This document shows positions 28,960 to 40,532 of a stretch of DNA of 64,000 nt, in pieces. A program made the translations under genes and the position numbers. This DNA is from Dermanyssus gallinae (taxonomy: Eukaryota > Arthropoda > Arachnida > Mesostigmata > Dermanyssidae), in the NCBI GenBank assembly GCA_003439945.1, contig QVRM01002067.1:1548501-1612500 (forward strand). The letters are read 5' to 3'. The notes beneath the pieces were generated by a model. It made no database searches. It was not told the DNA's origin and saw nothing but the letters and a program-made list of their open reading frames with translations. Position 1 is the first letter of the stretch. The number at the start of each line of letters is the position of its first letter.

Positions 28960-29320
28960 TTTAAGGTTACCATGTACTCTCTGGCCAACCATTCCATAAC
29001 ACTTTCCCCCTGTTATTGGTTTCTCTCGGCCCCCACACGGGCGAAGCAGCGTTGATGTTACCGGTAAAGATAACTAGCGGCTCCAAGCTGGCCCGCGCCG
29101 ACGTTGTCCCGTCCTCAAGTAATTCCTGCAGGTCTGCTAGTGACCCATTGAGCCTGCTATAACTGGAATAAATGCGACCCAGACCCTTGAGCTCCCACGT
29201 CACAGCGCCCCTCGCTAACTACTAGTAGTCGAATCGGGTTCGCATTCCGAGTAATTGCTGAAAATAAGTTTATTGTTCTAGGTCTTTCGCAACGTCCTCT
29301 ATCGAGAAATTATCGAAATA
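28960..29320 (-). pseudogene. R1-like LINE endonuclease fragment
   Basis: Minus-strand LGRIYSSYSRLNGSLADLQE and IFTGNINAASPVWGPRETNN followed by RGK match the APE core of R1 elements (GGDxNAxSPxWGxxxxDxRG), with GD changed to GN. On this strand it lies 5' of the gag remnant, the reverse of the normal R1 order. Confidence 0.65.
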
Positions 29321-29329
29321 CGGGTCGGT

Positions 29330-30980
29330 GACTATGAGAGCAGTATTGCGTTCGGATCAGCGCGTCAGGTCTAGGTCGCAATGCCTACTTGGCGGACTGC
29401 CTAACAGGCCTGCACTGGGTGTGCTCATCTGCTTTGTTCGACGGACTGCGCGCGGAGATGAGATGGCTTCGTCTTTTCTCGTACACAGCGCTCGGCTAGA
29501 CTGAGAGGCAACTCTGAGCTAAGCCTATACTGTTAGTTACGGCAAAATCAAGATGGCGGCAACCACACGACCCTGTGTTATTCCGTGACAGGTGCACCGA
29601 AAACCACGTGATTCACCCACTTGCGGGACCTCAAGAGAGAGAGATGAGACGAGACAAATGCATAGCAATGTCCCTTCCGCAGCTTCGTGATAATTGCACC
29701 GCACACGCGATCAAAGCTTATCCTAGTCTGCCCTCGTGGCAAACATTCCGAAAGTCACAAAATTCACTAAAATTCACCAACATTTTCCCTTTTGTGCATA
29801 ATGTACTCCTTATCATAAATCCTATCTACTCTACACAGAGAAACAGACGAAGGGTCTCTGGAACTAGTATCCGACGATATCTTTCGGGACCAGTCTCACA
29901 TGCGTCCGCATAGTTCGTCTGCTACGCTTGGACGGACGCGGCTGAGCTGCATCAAGGCAGGCAGGAAGCGCCTGATGATGGCGAATTGGAGTAGAATGTA
30001 GGAAGTGGTCCAATACCCGTTATCATGGACTTGAAACACAGTTACAGATCTCTTGGGGATGGGGGAACGTTGACTGGGTTGCGAGCTCCAGACACTATGG
30101 TTGGGGTGGCGCATGTCCATTGGGATTCTTGTAATACCCCAATGTAGTATTAAGAGGTTTCAGTAGAAAAAGTAAGCTAAACTCACACCTCACAGAGCCA
30201 AGGTTAGCCAAACCAATATGGTAATTTTTTCTCATTTGTTTCTCAGCATGCTGTTTACCTGAAAGATAAAGTTGACCTCTTCAGATGAACAACTTAAAAT
30301 GGAATTTTATATTCCTTTTCGGGCTAGCACGCCGCGAAGCCGGGTTAGTGCTGGTTGTAAGATTAAAAATGTGTTACTCTACACTCCTATTATAACGGTT
30401 GAACAGCGATTTGTTATATTTACATGGGCATATTTCAGGCTCATGCTAAAAGTGCAGAATGTTAAAAGAGCAGTGCCACATGATGTACCTGACAGGTGGA
30501 CGACTCATAGGATAAACTTAAAGGCGTCAAAGGTTGCTCACCTTGTAGAATTTTTGAAAAGTCATTATTGGCCATTTAGCAAAGTTCTTTATTTTGAACT
30601 AAATGCTTGATCCTGCCCAATACGGATTTGCATTACACCGATCTACATAGACACAACTGTTAGAAATGGCACATAATTGGGCAATGCTTGGAAGTCAAAG
30701 ATTCTAAACGAACAATGCTTCTGAGAGGGGGCTGACTATGCCCATAGTGATCTTTTTGAAGAATCTTAGGGCTAACGCCTTTTGCGTCTTTTATGCATAG
30801 GCTTTGTGCTGGACACTAGTAAGTACCTAGCAAACTGAGCGTGGCATTATAATCTCCACTACCAAATGTGTTGTGCTTAAACATGGCACATTTAACTTTT
30901 TTTCTGGCCCCCGACTTTCACACGTGACGTTAGATTTTATGTAACCACAAATATTGGCTTTACTCAACACATACCTGAAT
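29330..30980. other. no gene assigned
   Basis: Open frames exist (the longest is 112 codons at 30272-30610, plus strand) but show no family signature. Confidence 0.4.
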
Positions 30981-30983
30981 TAG

Positions 30984-31211
30984 TGTACATGGCTATCATC
31001 ACTTGGTATGTTTGACCTAAAGATTTTACCAAGTTGGCGATTAATGTCGTTGCCGGTTCTGCTCACAGATGTGCGCTAAATACCACGCAGCGAGCTGCCA
31101 GACACATCGGCGGTCTTTGCATTTATTTGCCCGGTGGGACGGCCGCTGAAATGTTTAAACAGTATATAATGACAACTGTATTGTAATTTTGCACCATCTT
31201 GAAATGCAAAA
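30984..31211 (+). mobile_element. 5'-truncated copy of the intronic LINE (3' end only)
   Basis: About 225 bp closely match 20732-20956 (for example GGCTATCATCACTTGGTATG, CCAGTTGGCGATTAATGTCG-like, GTTGCCGGTTCTGCTC, AAATACCACGCAGCGAGCTG), including the stop region and CTTGAAATGCAA. It then continues in A residues. No clear target-site duplication was found. Confidence 0.88.
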
Positions 31212-31219
31212 AAAAGAGA

Positions 31220-32207
31220 TATTTGGTTGATATTGACACCGTAAACTCTATTTTCAAAGGCCGGGCTAAGTCCGCATGGCGTCAACTTAAAAACTGCGGA
31301 TTACAGAGACAACTGTCCGATACCAGACAAAACAACCTAAAGGGTTAGTGTACTATTAGTTAGAGTGCTGTGACAGCGCTGATCATGTCAATGGTTTGCT
31401 TACATAGCCGGTAACTAAAGGTCTGCTTGCATCAGGGCCCAGGCAAACCAAACGTATTGGTAATATTATAGGTACGTAATAATCGAATGTCTCGTCCCGT
31501 CTGGTAGTCTGCCTACTTCTGGCTTGAAACCTGCCGCTTTTTGCAATTGCATCCCTCAATGTCTTTGCTTTCCCCTCCCTTTTACTAAGATATAAAAACA
31601 CTTGTGTCTGTCAATAATCGACCAACGTAATATAGTAACATAGTTCAAAGTATGAATTGGAAGGTCGTGTTTCATTTTTTGAGATGAGTAAAAAGACAAT
31701 TTTATGTTATTCTCATGAGCTAGCTACATTTGTGATGATTGGGACGCAATTTTCAATATCCTGAGAGTAGTAGAAGTATTTTTAATGTGAAGAAGCAGAA
31801 TGGAAAATACATGGCTAATAGGAGATGAAGCAAAATCCCACCCGAGCACTCCAAGCGGCCCTACTAAACTGGCAGGGAACCGTGACGACATATACTCCGA
31901 GGACAGTAGCGGATTCCACTAATGGGGATCCAACAAAATAATAAACGACGCTGGTGTGTCTCCAGGGATTTTCTAAGTACCTTTGGGAAGCCGAATGAAG
32001 TAGGTCAATGATAACGCCGCTATGAACTCATACTCTTAGTGATTCGTACCAGTTATCGTTTGCTTTATAGAAGCAAAGCCAGATGCTTCTATATATTTAT
32101 TACGCATTAAATACATATCACAAATGTGTTTTTATGAACAATATTGTACTATTCCGCACATCAATCATGCAGCCGCAGGCCTTTGTTATTCACGTGTGGT
32201 TAAGGTG

Positions 32208-32259
<52 letters not shown>

Positions 32260-32735
32260 TTTTGGCAAGCTCTAGTACTTTATTTGTTTATATGTAAGAG
32301 GCAACAACTATATATATATATATATATATACAAGTTAATTTCACCAGAAATTGGTAGATATTATCTAAAATTCATGTCGGCTGGTAACGTCTTTCACTAC
32401 TGCATGTGTCGAATCATCTTCTATTTCCTTGCATTGCAGTATGTGGTATCGGTCAATATTACATGTGTCACAATATTTACATATGTAGTCTTCAACATCA
32501 AAGCAATACCCTTTTAGGCATATATATTGGTGGTAGTCATGCCAGGTAAGTCTACAGAGAAAGTCTGTTTACTTGCATTCCCTGCTTCCAACGGTCTGTC
32601 GTGAATGCAGGACCGTCAGTGAACCTCGTTATGGCAAAGCTCAAATTACGCTTTTCTCTGTAGGCGCGATATTGCTCTACGACCAGTGCGCTGAAATCGT
32701 ATTTGTTCAGGATAAGACCTTCCACAAAGCTTCGC
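31220..32735. other. no gene seen; TA arrays
   Basis: AT-rich, with TA microsatellites at 32212-32257 and 32311-32331. The 144-codon frame at 32083-32517 is largely produced by these repeats. Confidence 0.55.
32212..32257. repeat. (TA)n microsatellite
   Basis: About 23 AT units. Confidence 0.95.
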
Positions 32736-32737
32736 TC

Positions 32738-33471
32738 TTAGCAAAGTTCCAGCGTTAAGGTTGTCGATGGGTTACGCGGTAGTTCGAGCATATACTTCAC
32801 AAATTTTGCTTTGAATTTGTCTATTTCTTTCATGTTGTATAAGGTTAAGTTTGGTGCAATGACCCAAAGGCAATAAGTTATAATTGGAGCTATTTTTATC
32901 TTAAATAGGTTCATTCCAGTCTTAGTGTCAATCTGTGTAAGATCTCCGAGTATCGTAATGGCCAATACTGCTTTTTCACGCTTGTTCTCTATGTGTTTTG
33001 TAAAAGATAGACCGGGTGCCAAGGTTACCCCGAGGTAGCTAAATTGACTTACTAATTCGATATTTGGTTATTAACCCTGATGATATAGTCAACCCTGGCG
33101 TATCGGCCTTCTCGGGAAAATCTAAGAATTTTTTTCTTGAATGCATTAATTGTCAGCTTATACTGTGCGCACCATTGGCTCATTTCATTGAGGTAAAACT
33201 GTAGGTATGGCCTTGATTTGGCCATTATGTCGAGCCCGGTGGCGTGGTGGCATGCGTCTGCGCCTCGCGACCAGAGGAGACACATAGGTGAACGGGTTCG
33301 AGCCCCACCTTTGCATATTTGTATTTATGGGGGTCCGTCTATGAAGCAATGCGAAAAGCAGTCCCATGGACGTTAAATCTTGGCTGAGAGTCAGCCCCGA
33401 AAGGATTTTTTTCTGGACTTGGCTATTATGATAAGATTGTCAGCGTAGAATACATGCGGGGCTTTAGCATT

Positions 33472-33474
<3 letters not shown>
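32738..33474 (-). pseudogene. LINE reverse-transcriptase fragment, split by a SINE
   Basis: Minus strand: FYADNLIIIAKS (catalytic YADD, second Asp now Asn) near 33440, then after the SINE IMAKSRPYLQFYLNEMSQWC, YKLTINAFKKKILRFSREGR, APGLSFTKHIENKREKA and LELPRNPSTTLTLELC. The order and spacing match the RT palm-to-thumb of jockey/CR1-group LINEs. The 5' limit is the TA array at 33475. It is a different lineage from the intronic LINE. Confidence 0.75.
33230..33415 (+). mobile_element. tRNA-derived SINE, copy A, with target-site duplication
   Basis: The tRNA-like head starts AGCCCGGTGGCGTGGTGGC (A box TGGCGTGGTGGC) and has a B box GGGTTCGAGCCCC. The body includes TATGGGGGTCCGTCTATGAAG and the tail hairpin GGCTGA-GAG-TCAGCC (33382-33396) followed by CCCGAAAGG and T residues. 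It is flanked by GATTTGGCCATTATG (33215-33229) and GACTTGGCTATTATG (33416-33430), 13 of 15 bases identical. It sits inside the LINE RT fragment. Confidence 0.88.

Positions 33475-33529
<55 letters not shown>
33475..33529. repeat. (TA)n microsatellite
   Basis: About 27 AT units, at the 5' limit of the LINE fragment. Confidence 0.95.
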
Positions 33530-33534
<5 letters not shown>

Positions 33535-33536
<2 letters not shown>

Positions 33537-34503
33537 TATTTTTGTATCGATATATGAACGCATCGGTTTTATTGGTATCGGTTTCATATCAGTGACCGTT
33601 CCGAATAAGCTGGACGTTGACGTTGATTAAACTGTCAGTTTTTTATTCCTTCCCTTGATTGGGGTTTGCCAGCCGTGCCAGCCTAATGATGACGCTGAGG
33701 ATGGCTACGTAATAGGATAGCAGCAGTGGAAACATGTTCTCTGAGGAAGGAGAGAAGGATCGCTCCCTCTCCGCACATAGGCCACGCCACAGAGCGGCTC
33801 TGCGTCGGCCTGCCGGTATGGTTCCCTAATCACAGTACAGTACGGCTTTTGCTACCGTGCTCATACTAATACAGGTTTCTGCTGCTATGAGCGAATACCG
33901 AGATTGACAGCGCTATTTTCCTATTGCAGCAAATGTCTCATGTTTTAGGCCGTTCAGGGGTTGATAGGAGAATGACAGCGGGCAAGATGGCGTTAACTAG
34001 ACGCTATTTACTTCGACCGGCATCACGCCATACAATTGACATCTCAGGATTCTACATGGTGTAGTTCTCAAAAATAAAAACTTGTTATGAGTAGGGCATT
34101 TTTTTAGTACAAGACGAAGAGCCCATGCTGCTGCTAGTACCACTAAGTCAGTTGCTGACTGTACCAGAATGGGGCCACACCTCCCTCTCTGGCTCTCAAA
34201 GACCGCGCAGTTGGCGGCCGTATATAAAGTCGCCGCCGCTCACTCAGTAAAACTGCATTATTCAGCAATAAAGCCACATCACTGGCAACTTTCCTGTCAT
34301 CGTGACGGTCCCATCATGTTTGTTCAAGTTGCTCAGGTCGCTTCAGGGCCCGCTTGATTAATTGACTGGCTAACCGTTGTTACTGTGGACTTTGAGATAG
34401 TAATTGCGTTTGGGCGGGGCATAGCGACACTCGCTAGTCGTTTGGTGTATTATCAGTGTTTCTGTCGAGAGTATTGTTGCAATAGGGTTTCTTAATAAAA
34501 AAC

Positions 34504-34595
<92 letters not shown>

Positions 34596-35760
34596 TCTTA
34601 GACAGGCTATATGCGACTAGCGCGAAAGCAACTTCAAGCAACAACAATAAGCGAGGAGAAGATCAACAATAGCAATAACAGTAAAAAACAGCGACATAAA
34701 TAAGTAGCAGCAGTAACAGCAGTTACACAGCATTAGCAATAATAAAAACAACGTCCATGGCAGCGAAACGAATCGAACTCTCGTTTCTGCTTTCGGTCCG
34801 TCTGGTTGTCGGTGGTTCTACACACTTGCGCCCGACCAACTCCAGCTTGCTGAACTAAGCGGAAATCCGAACAGATTATTTGCGTTGCTAATTATTTAAA
34901 CGGATAATTAGCAAAGCTGTTACTCGCTTCCTCATATTTTGGTCTACCAAAGCAATTGTATGTTGCTGTTTTTATCGCTACTATTTTCGACATCGCCGTT
35001 GACATTTGTTTGATTTAAGAGCCATCCATTTGGCTATATGAAGCAATAAATCGCAAACAACTAATTCTTTTTAATAGCGCTTAGTAATTTCCGCCCAATT
35101 ATTTCAATGCAATACAGTTATACATATATTTTAATACGTACATAGAGCACAAGCAAAGCTTTCTACTGCATTCGTAGCCACACTTTCAGTCGATCGGTCG
35201 GTAATTATGCTCATTCATAGCTATCTGCGGTCGTTAGTCCCTGCTACACAAAATGTTGTGCTTTTTGTGTTCCTTAGGCATCGACAAGCATATGTGTAAC
35301 TACACAGATTAGCCTCGTTTATTGCATTTTTACATAGAGTGACAAAGTGCGCATATGTACACAAATAAAATGTAAAGTGCCAGTCAAAGCTGTTGTTGCG
35401 CCACACGTATTAATATATGATGAGTAACACGTTCGAGTACGTGTCTAGGCAAAGTCATCATGCACAATATGCGCACGTGTGACTCACCGACTTGCGCTAC
35501 GTGCGCGCTTCAATGACCAAGAACGGTGAGTATCATCATTGTTGACACTGGGCACAACTGCTGACGATACGTTAGGATCGAAAGGCAATTTTGTGTCTTA
35601 TAGGTATATTGGGTCTATTCATTCCAAAATTATTTCACAGGACGGAATGGGTCTCTGGGTAGCTATGGACCCTAAAGCGCTATGGGAGCCCGATAAGAAG
35701 TTAGTCGCTCATGAGACGGATGGCGCACGTTGGCCCATGCAACACCGACAGCAGTCAGAT
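33535..35760. other. no gene seen
   Basis: Contains the (TA)n array at 34507-34593 and A/C-rich tracts of GCAACAATA-type repeats at about 34635-34755. No protein family recognised. Confidence 0.5.
34507..34593. repeat. (TA)n microsatellite
   Basis: About 43 uninterrupted TA units. Confidence 0.97.
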
Positions 35761-35769
35761 CCACATTTT

Positions 35770-36055
35770 TTTGGAATCTGGGACGTTTCGAGAATGCATG
35801 ATCCACATGCGCCACTAGAAGCCTGCGTGACTAGTGTGGGACTCGCATACCCACTAAACCCGGATTTCTCCCACCCCCAAACTCGGTACTACTTTGGTAC
35901 TACTTCGAAGCCGTGGGAGAGGTGTCTCTGTCGTTCTCCTCTACTCAACTCTATAACTTTTTATCAGCCCGCATGTCTACCTGCAGTTGGATAGGGGGTT
36001 ACTGCCATTTTGTAAACCGTCCTGTTAGGGTGCGTCAAAACCATGAGGGCCCGGC
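35770..36055 (-). pseudogene. second copy of part of the R1-like gag region
   Basis: Aligns by eye with 27815-28085 in the same orientation: shared blocks GAATGCATGA, CACATGCGCCACTAG, GCGTGACTAGTGTGGGA, TACTTCGAAGCCGTGGG and ACCATGAGGGCCCGGCTGC. It is diverged and non-coding. Confidence 0.7.
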
Positions 36056-36412
36056 TGCCTCCCTCCAGTTGGATCCACCTATAGGTTCCCAACAAAAGGA
36101 AACCGCCCACCTGGCGGTTTGATTGGCCCAGGCACGATAGTCAATGGTCTGAGTGAGGCCCTCCTAGAGCCACGATGAGCCCATCAGCAATGTCAGCAAT
36201 ATCCGAGTACAGTACAGCCGTTAAAGTCAGGGCCTTTGTCTTGTTCTTACAATACCTTATCATAGAGTCAGTACAGCGCTATAGTCGCTGAAATGGCATC
36301 CGTGGAACAGGTGCAAGAAATCCAGCCTGGAGGCGTCAACCAAATGACACGACAGCAGAACGTACAACGTTCGTCCCCGTAACGCGAACGAAGCCTACTG
36401 GGCCAAACGAAC

Positions 36413-36413
<1 letters not shown>

Positions 36414-36484
<71 letters not shown>
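36414..36484. repeat. (TTA)n trinucleotide array
   Basis: About 23 uninterrupted TTA units, 140 bp downstream (minus sense) of the stop region of the RLE fragment at 36.6 kb. It may be that element's 3' tail. Confidence 0.95.
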
Positions 36485-36599
36485 TATGTCTTAGAAGCAT
36501 ACAATTGTCAGGTGTGAATATGTAACATCATTATTTCGTGGTTACCCTCTAGCTATTCTCAGCCTATCGCACCTATTATCGACGCGGCGCTTCCTCTGC

Positions 36600-39270
36600 A
36601 AACTACCAATGAAAGCAGCTGCCTCAGAAACTCGCCTTTGCGTGCATCCCCGGTGTTTGCTTGTGATCACTTAAGTCTTTTATAAATGTCCTTGTACTTC
36701 TGCTGACCGCGCTCATTGTCTCCATTGCAACCGGCACGAAATTATATCTCGGCTGTAACTCTGCGTATTTACGCCACTTTTTTCTACATGTTCGGCAACC
36801 CATCCCGCCTCGGGGGCGCTGTAGCCCAAATAAGACTTTGCGGAATGAGATGTTGTCCAGCATAGTGCCGAGCTGCGGCGACGGGAGAGTTTTGAGGTAT
36901 CCGCCGCTGAAGGTGTCTCGTGCGGCCAAGAAGACCGCTTTCTTCGTGAGAGACTCAAGTGTTTCGATGATTTCACGGACCATGGCTTTGCATCTGTAGT
37001 TATTAAGCACTCTCTGCGTTGTACGTTTCTCCCGAGGACCTGATTCCAACCTTAGTTTGACCGGTAACTCTGCCTTCTGCTTAGCTATGTGCAGCCGGTT
37101 GTGAGCACTCGGGTCAACTAGTGTCTCTGCCAGCTGGCCAAATTTTAATAGTGACGCTACATAACATATGGGGGCCAATTCTATTGCTGATTGAACACCT
37201 AGTCCATTGTCTCTTATGGGGAGGCTTGCCCTTCGCCGCGTACTGTCGGTGAAGTCAATTTTAAAAACTTCGCTCACTATGTCCCTCGTAGAGTCGTCAT
37301 ACGATTGCAGGGCGTAGGAACATTGGCTTGTCGGTGAGGTGCACAGTGTGTAGTTAAATTTCGGGGAACCTAAACTGTATATCCAAAGTCCTAGTGTTGC
37401 TTGTGAGTGCATGGCCATTACAGGTCGTGTTGGTAGCAACGCGCGGCGTTATTCTGTTAAGGTCTTTCAAATACTTTGTGGACAAAGTGGAGCCCCAAGA
37501 ACCTCTAACTCGGCCGGGTTAGCTCGCCTACAGCCTGGTAAAACGGCAGCAATGATTTTATGTGCTTCATCTCGTTCCTTGGTGTCCCCCCAACCGTTAT
37601 AACCTCGCATTTAGAGAGATTGAGGATTGTCCCTCCTTCTTTCGCAAACTCCATAACCTTGAGTATGTCAGCTGCCACCATTTTTGCCTAATGTACCATC
37701 ATTCAGTTACCAGATGTTCAGCCGGCTTCTCATTTGTGCCACTAAACTGGAGATCCCTAGGCTGAACAAGACGGGGCCCAGTGGATCCCCTTGTTATTAT
37801 TGTGTGTTGGTGGTACATCGGCTTTTCTAAAAGACCTTATAATAATATCAAAATCCTAAACACTTTTTAGTTCAGCATATCTGAATGACCTATCGATGCT
37901 TCAGGCAACTCAGTGGGTGCAGGCCACTGGAATCTACCATACATCGACATAATTTGCACAGAAACAGCTCGCAGACCGAAGCGCCAATCCTTAGTGCTGA
38001 CAGCATGCGGAAGTTGGGATTATCAGAGTTGGGATCCAGTGTGGTGCAAAGCAAAGGCGAGGATAAGGCTTTGAGCCAACTCCCGGAAGGTATATTGTCC
38101 CGCTATGAACACGGCGCGATCTCTTCACGAAACAAGCCGGTCTAAGATTTCTGTGCTCTTTGTTTTGCTTTTGAGCTCATTCAGGTTATAATGGCTGTGG
38201 TGTTCTTCTAAAGGGCCTGGCATCCAGCATGGTTCTGATAGTGTCTTGCGTTTTACTGGCTTCATGTCTTATTTGTGGTCGAACTAACTCCACTAACGAG
38301 GCTGCCACCGGACCAAATCGGACAAGTAAAGCAGCGCAGCAGACAGGTCAGTCACTCTCCCAATTCCCCGACCATTAGGCCCAGTAAACCCCTGGCTATC
38401 GGTAGAGAGACCTGAAGTAGAGAATCGTCTTGCAACCCCAGAGTAAATATAGATTTCAACGCGAGGGCCAGCTTTAAGTTAAATTTCTCCAAGTGCGATG
38501 AGAAAGCCGAGCAGTCGGTTCCCCCTGAACAGATAGTTCAGGTTTGACGCAGAGAAGCATCAACGTAGAGAGCACAACCCCGGTGAGCGCCCGGCTGAAA
38601 AAAGCGAGTTTTTCTCTCCTTCGTTCAATGCGAGAGAACAGGGGTACCCCAAAGGAGTCCAGACCCGTCACCTGTTACGCGAACCCCCGAAATTGATTTT
38701 GGATGACGGAGACTGCTTTTCGCATTGCTTCATAGACGGACCCCCATAAATACAAATGTGCAACGGTGGGGCTCGTACATATGTGTCTCCTCCGGTTGCG
38801 AGGCGCAGACGAATGCCCCACGCCACCGGGCTTTACAGCTCTAAACCACTGCATATAGCAAAACTTAATAGCCTCTATAAGTTCTCGTAGATTGTATACT
38901 TTCGAACGAGTTGACCAAGTCTTTAACGGCGGAACAAAACAGGGCGGGGGGACCGCCTGTTGGACCCCTACAGCCGACGTGAGCAGTACCGAGAGTAAGA
39001 CCATGTGCAATGGACCACCCTTAGTCAATATGACTCGGTGATAAATAGAAGGGGCCACATCTCCAACAATTCTTAATAAGTGATCCCTCCTGACGGCATT
39101 AAACGTCGATGGACCTCGTCGATGGACCAAACAATGACGCCCCCGGGGTACAGAGATGGGAGTTATAGTTGCTAGGTTGGACGCCTCCACGTGGCGACCG
39201 CTGGTAAACGGAGTGGAAATGCATGGGGTTCTCCCGAGAAGTTTCCGCTCCGGCCAAGAGCACACCCAAA
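36600..39270 (-). pseudogene. RLE-type retrotransposon, internally deleted and rearranged copy (fragment 2)
   Basis: Minus strand from 39270 downwards. RT parts: TFNAVRRDHLLRIVGDVAPS and AVGVQQ near 39000-39100; a second set at 37560-37800 (QQGDPLGPVLFSLGI, FAKEGGTILNLSKCEVITV). C-terminal parts near 38000-38400 resemble the thumb. The final open part, 36624-37439, has SLPIRDNGLGVQSAIELAPI, LKTLPSPQLGTMLDNISFRK, then jumps straight to KWRKYAELQPRYNFVPVAME. This skips the zinc motif and the PD-(D/E)xK core. RT motifs occur twice, so at least two copies or a duplication are joined here. Confidence 0.75.
38711..38832 (-). mobile_element. tRNA-derived SINE, copy B (3'-truncated)
   Basis: The minus strand carries AGCCCGGTGGCGTGG, CGTCTGCGCCTCGC, GAGGAGACACATA and TATGGGGGTCCGTCTATGAAG as in copy A. 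About 6 bp are missing around the B box (TACGAGCCCCACC), and the copy ends after GCGAAAAGCAGTC without the hairpin tail. It is inserted in the RT region of the RLE pseudogene. Confidence 0.85.
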
Positions 39271-39479
39271 ATACGGGAGTACCTATGACTCTCTTTCCGG
39301 CGTCGGTCCGCTGGTGCGCGACTTCCGCGCGCTGCGGGGACCTTCACGCGCCCACATGAAAGTTGGTCAGACACCCTTAGAGTCAAGTTTAACTAGTACT
39401 GAGACATAGAATCGAGAACCTATAAAAGCCCTGGTAGCGTGGACCGCAATTTCAACATCAAACGGCTAGACTATTAACG

Positions 39480-39775
39480 TCTCTAGAATCCCTTACTGCC
39501 GTGACCCTTGGGCAGTGTACGTGTCAGTCTTCCACTTTTAATAAAGGCCTCGATGTTCATGGCCCAGCTATGGATGAGTATGGCGCCTGCGCTTCCATGT
39601 TTGACCGTCACATGTCTTCTTTTTGTCGGCATAGAGCGGCCCGCAAAGGTCGGGCTGACTTCACGTGTAACCTTCCAGCCCATTAGATAAACTGCTTCCG
39701 TCTTCTGTAGAGTAAGCTGTAGATGATGTGCGTTTGTCCGTGCGCAGCGAAAGTTCGACAGGTAACTTTGTTAGG
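39480..39775 (-). pseudogene. R1-like reverse-transcriptase fragment
   Basis: Minus strand HHLQLTLQKTEAVYLMGWKV, TFAGRSMPTKRRHVTVK, LGSAGAIL-like and SGRLTRTLPKGHGSK correspond to the RT segment after the YADD motif of R1 elements (LxLAxxKTEAVxLxGRK...VKYLGV). One or two small indels around VKYLG. Confidence 0.6.
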
Positions 39776-39891
39776 CCTCAAAGGGTCCAATGTAGTCGCA
39801 GGGCTATGACCGGTCCTGAAAATCGAGCAGGCATCTTCTTAAGGATCCGACGAAGTAGCCCACGTAGCTGTGGTACCCATCACGTAACGGT

Positions 39892-40092
39892 ACCGAGCAA
39901 GATGGCTTAGTGGCAAAAGCCTTTGCCTTACATTCGGGAGGACTGGGTTTGAGACCCAGACCGGCCACTCTTAAATTGGTTTGCATGATTTCCAATTTAG
40001 ACAAGGTAAATGCCGGAGTGGATTAAAATTAGTCATGACATGAAAAAACCGTACACGGGCAATAGCCTTACGGAAAATCTAAAAAAAAAAAA
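39892..40092 (+). mobile_element. second tRNA-derived SINE type with poly(A) tail
   Basis: The head AAGATGGCTTAGTGGCAAAAG (A box TGGCTTAGTGG) and GGGTTTGAGACCCAGACC (B box GGTTTGAGACC) form a tRNA-like unit of about 73 bp. A 100-bp body and an A-rich tail ending at 40092 follow. The 7-bp TAACGGT occurs at both ends (39885-39891 and 40093-40099). The acceptor-stem ends do not pair, so it is not a functional tRNA. Confidence 0.7.
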
Positions 40093-40104
40093 TAACGGTT
40101 GTGA

Positions 40105-40492
40105 TTACCCGTCATTATAATTGCCTGAGGTCAAAAGCAACCGACAAAAGTGCCAGTAGGAGCTAAAACGTGTTTGTGATAAACTCTATCATTTTCTACA
40201 GCTCAGATTTTATACGTATAATGAGTCCCGGACCAATTCAGATGAGTCAAAGACTTACGAGGTCCCCGGACACAAGTGCGCGCCGTCTTTGTTCCTTGCT
40301 TGGCCCGAGGACGCTGTTCTAGGCCGGGCAGTAGAAGCTGCGGAGTGACCGCCCTATGAACCGCAATCCTGTGCACCACTAAGGCATATTTCGACTCCTC
40401 CGGGGAGGGAGAAGTTACGCCAACGACGCTTGAGCCCAATAGTGTAACATAACACTCTGACGGGGTGCATACTCTACTAGGGCGTAATGGAA

Positions 40493-40532
<40 letters not shown>

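Noticed and set aside
30272..30610. 112-codon plus frame as a host exon
   Set aside because: No recognisable family and no convincing splice sites; left as unassigned sequence.
36414..36484. CRISPR-like or satellite array
   Set aside because: It is a plain (TTA)n trinucleotide repeat with no spacers.
39892..39968. Functional tRNA gene
   Set aside because: A and B boxes are present, but the acceptor stem does not pair and a SINE body with poly(A) follows.
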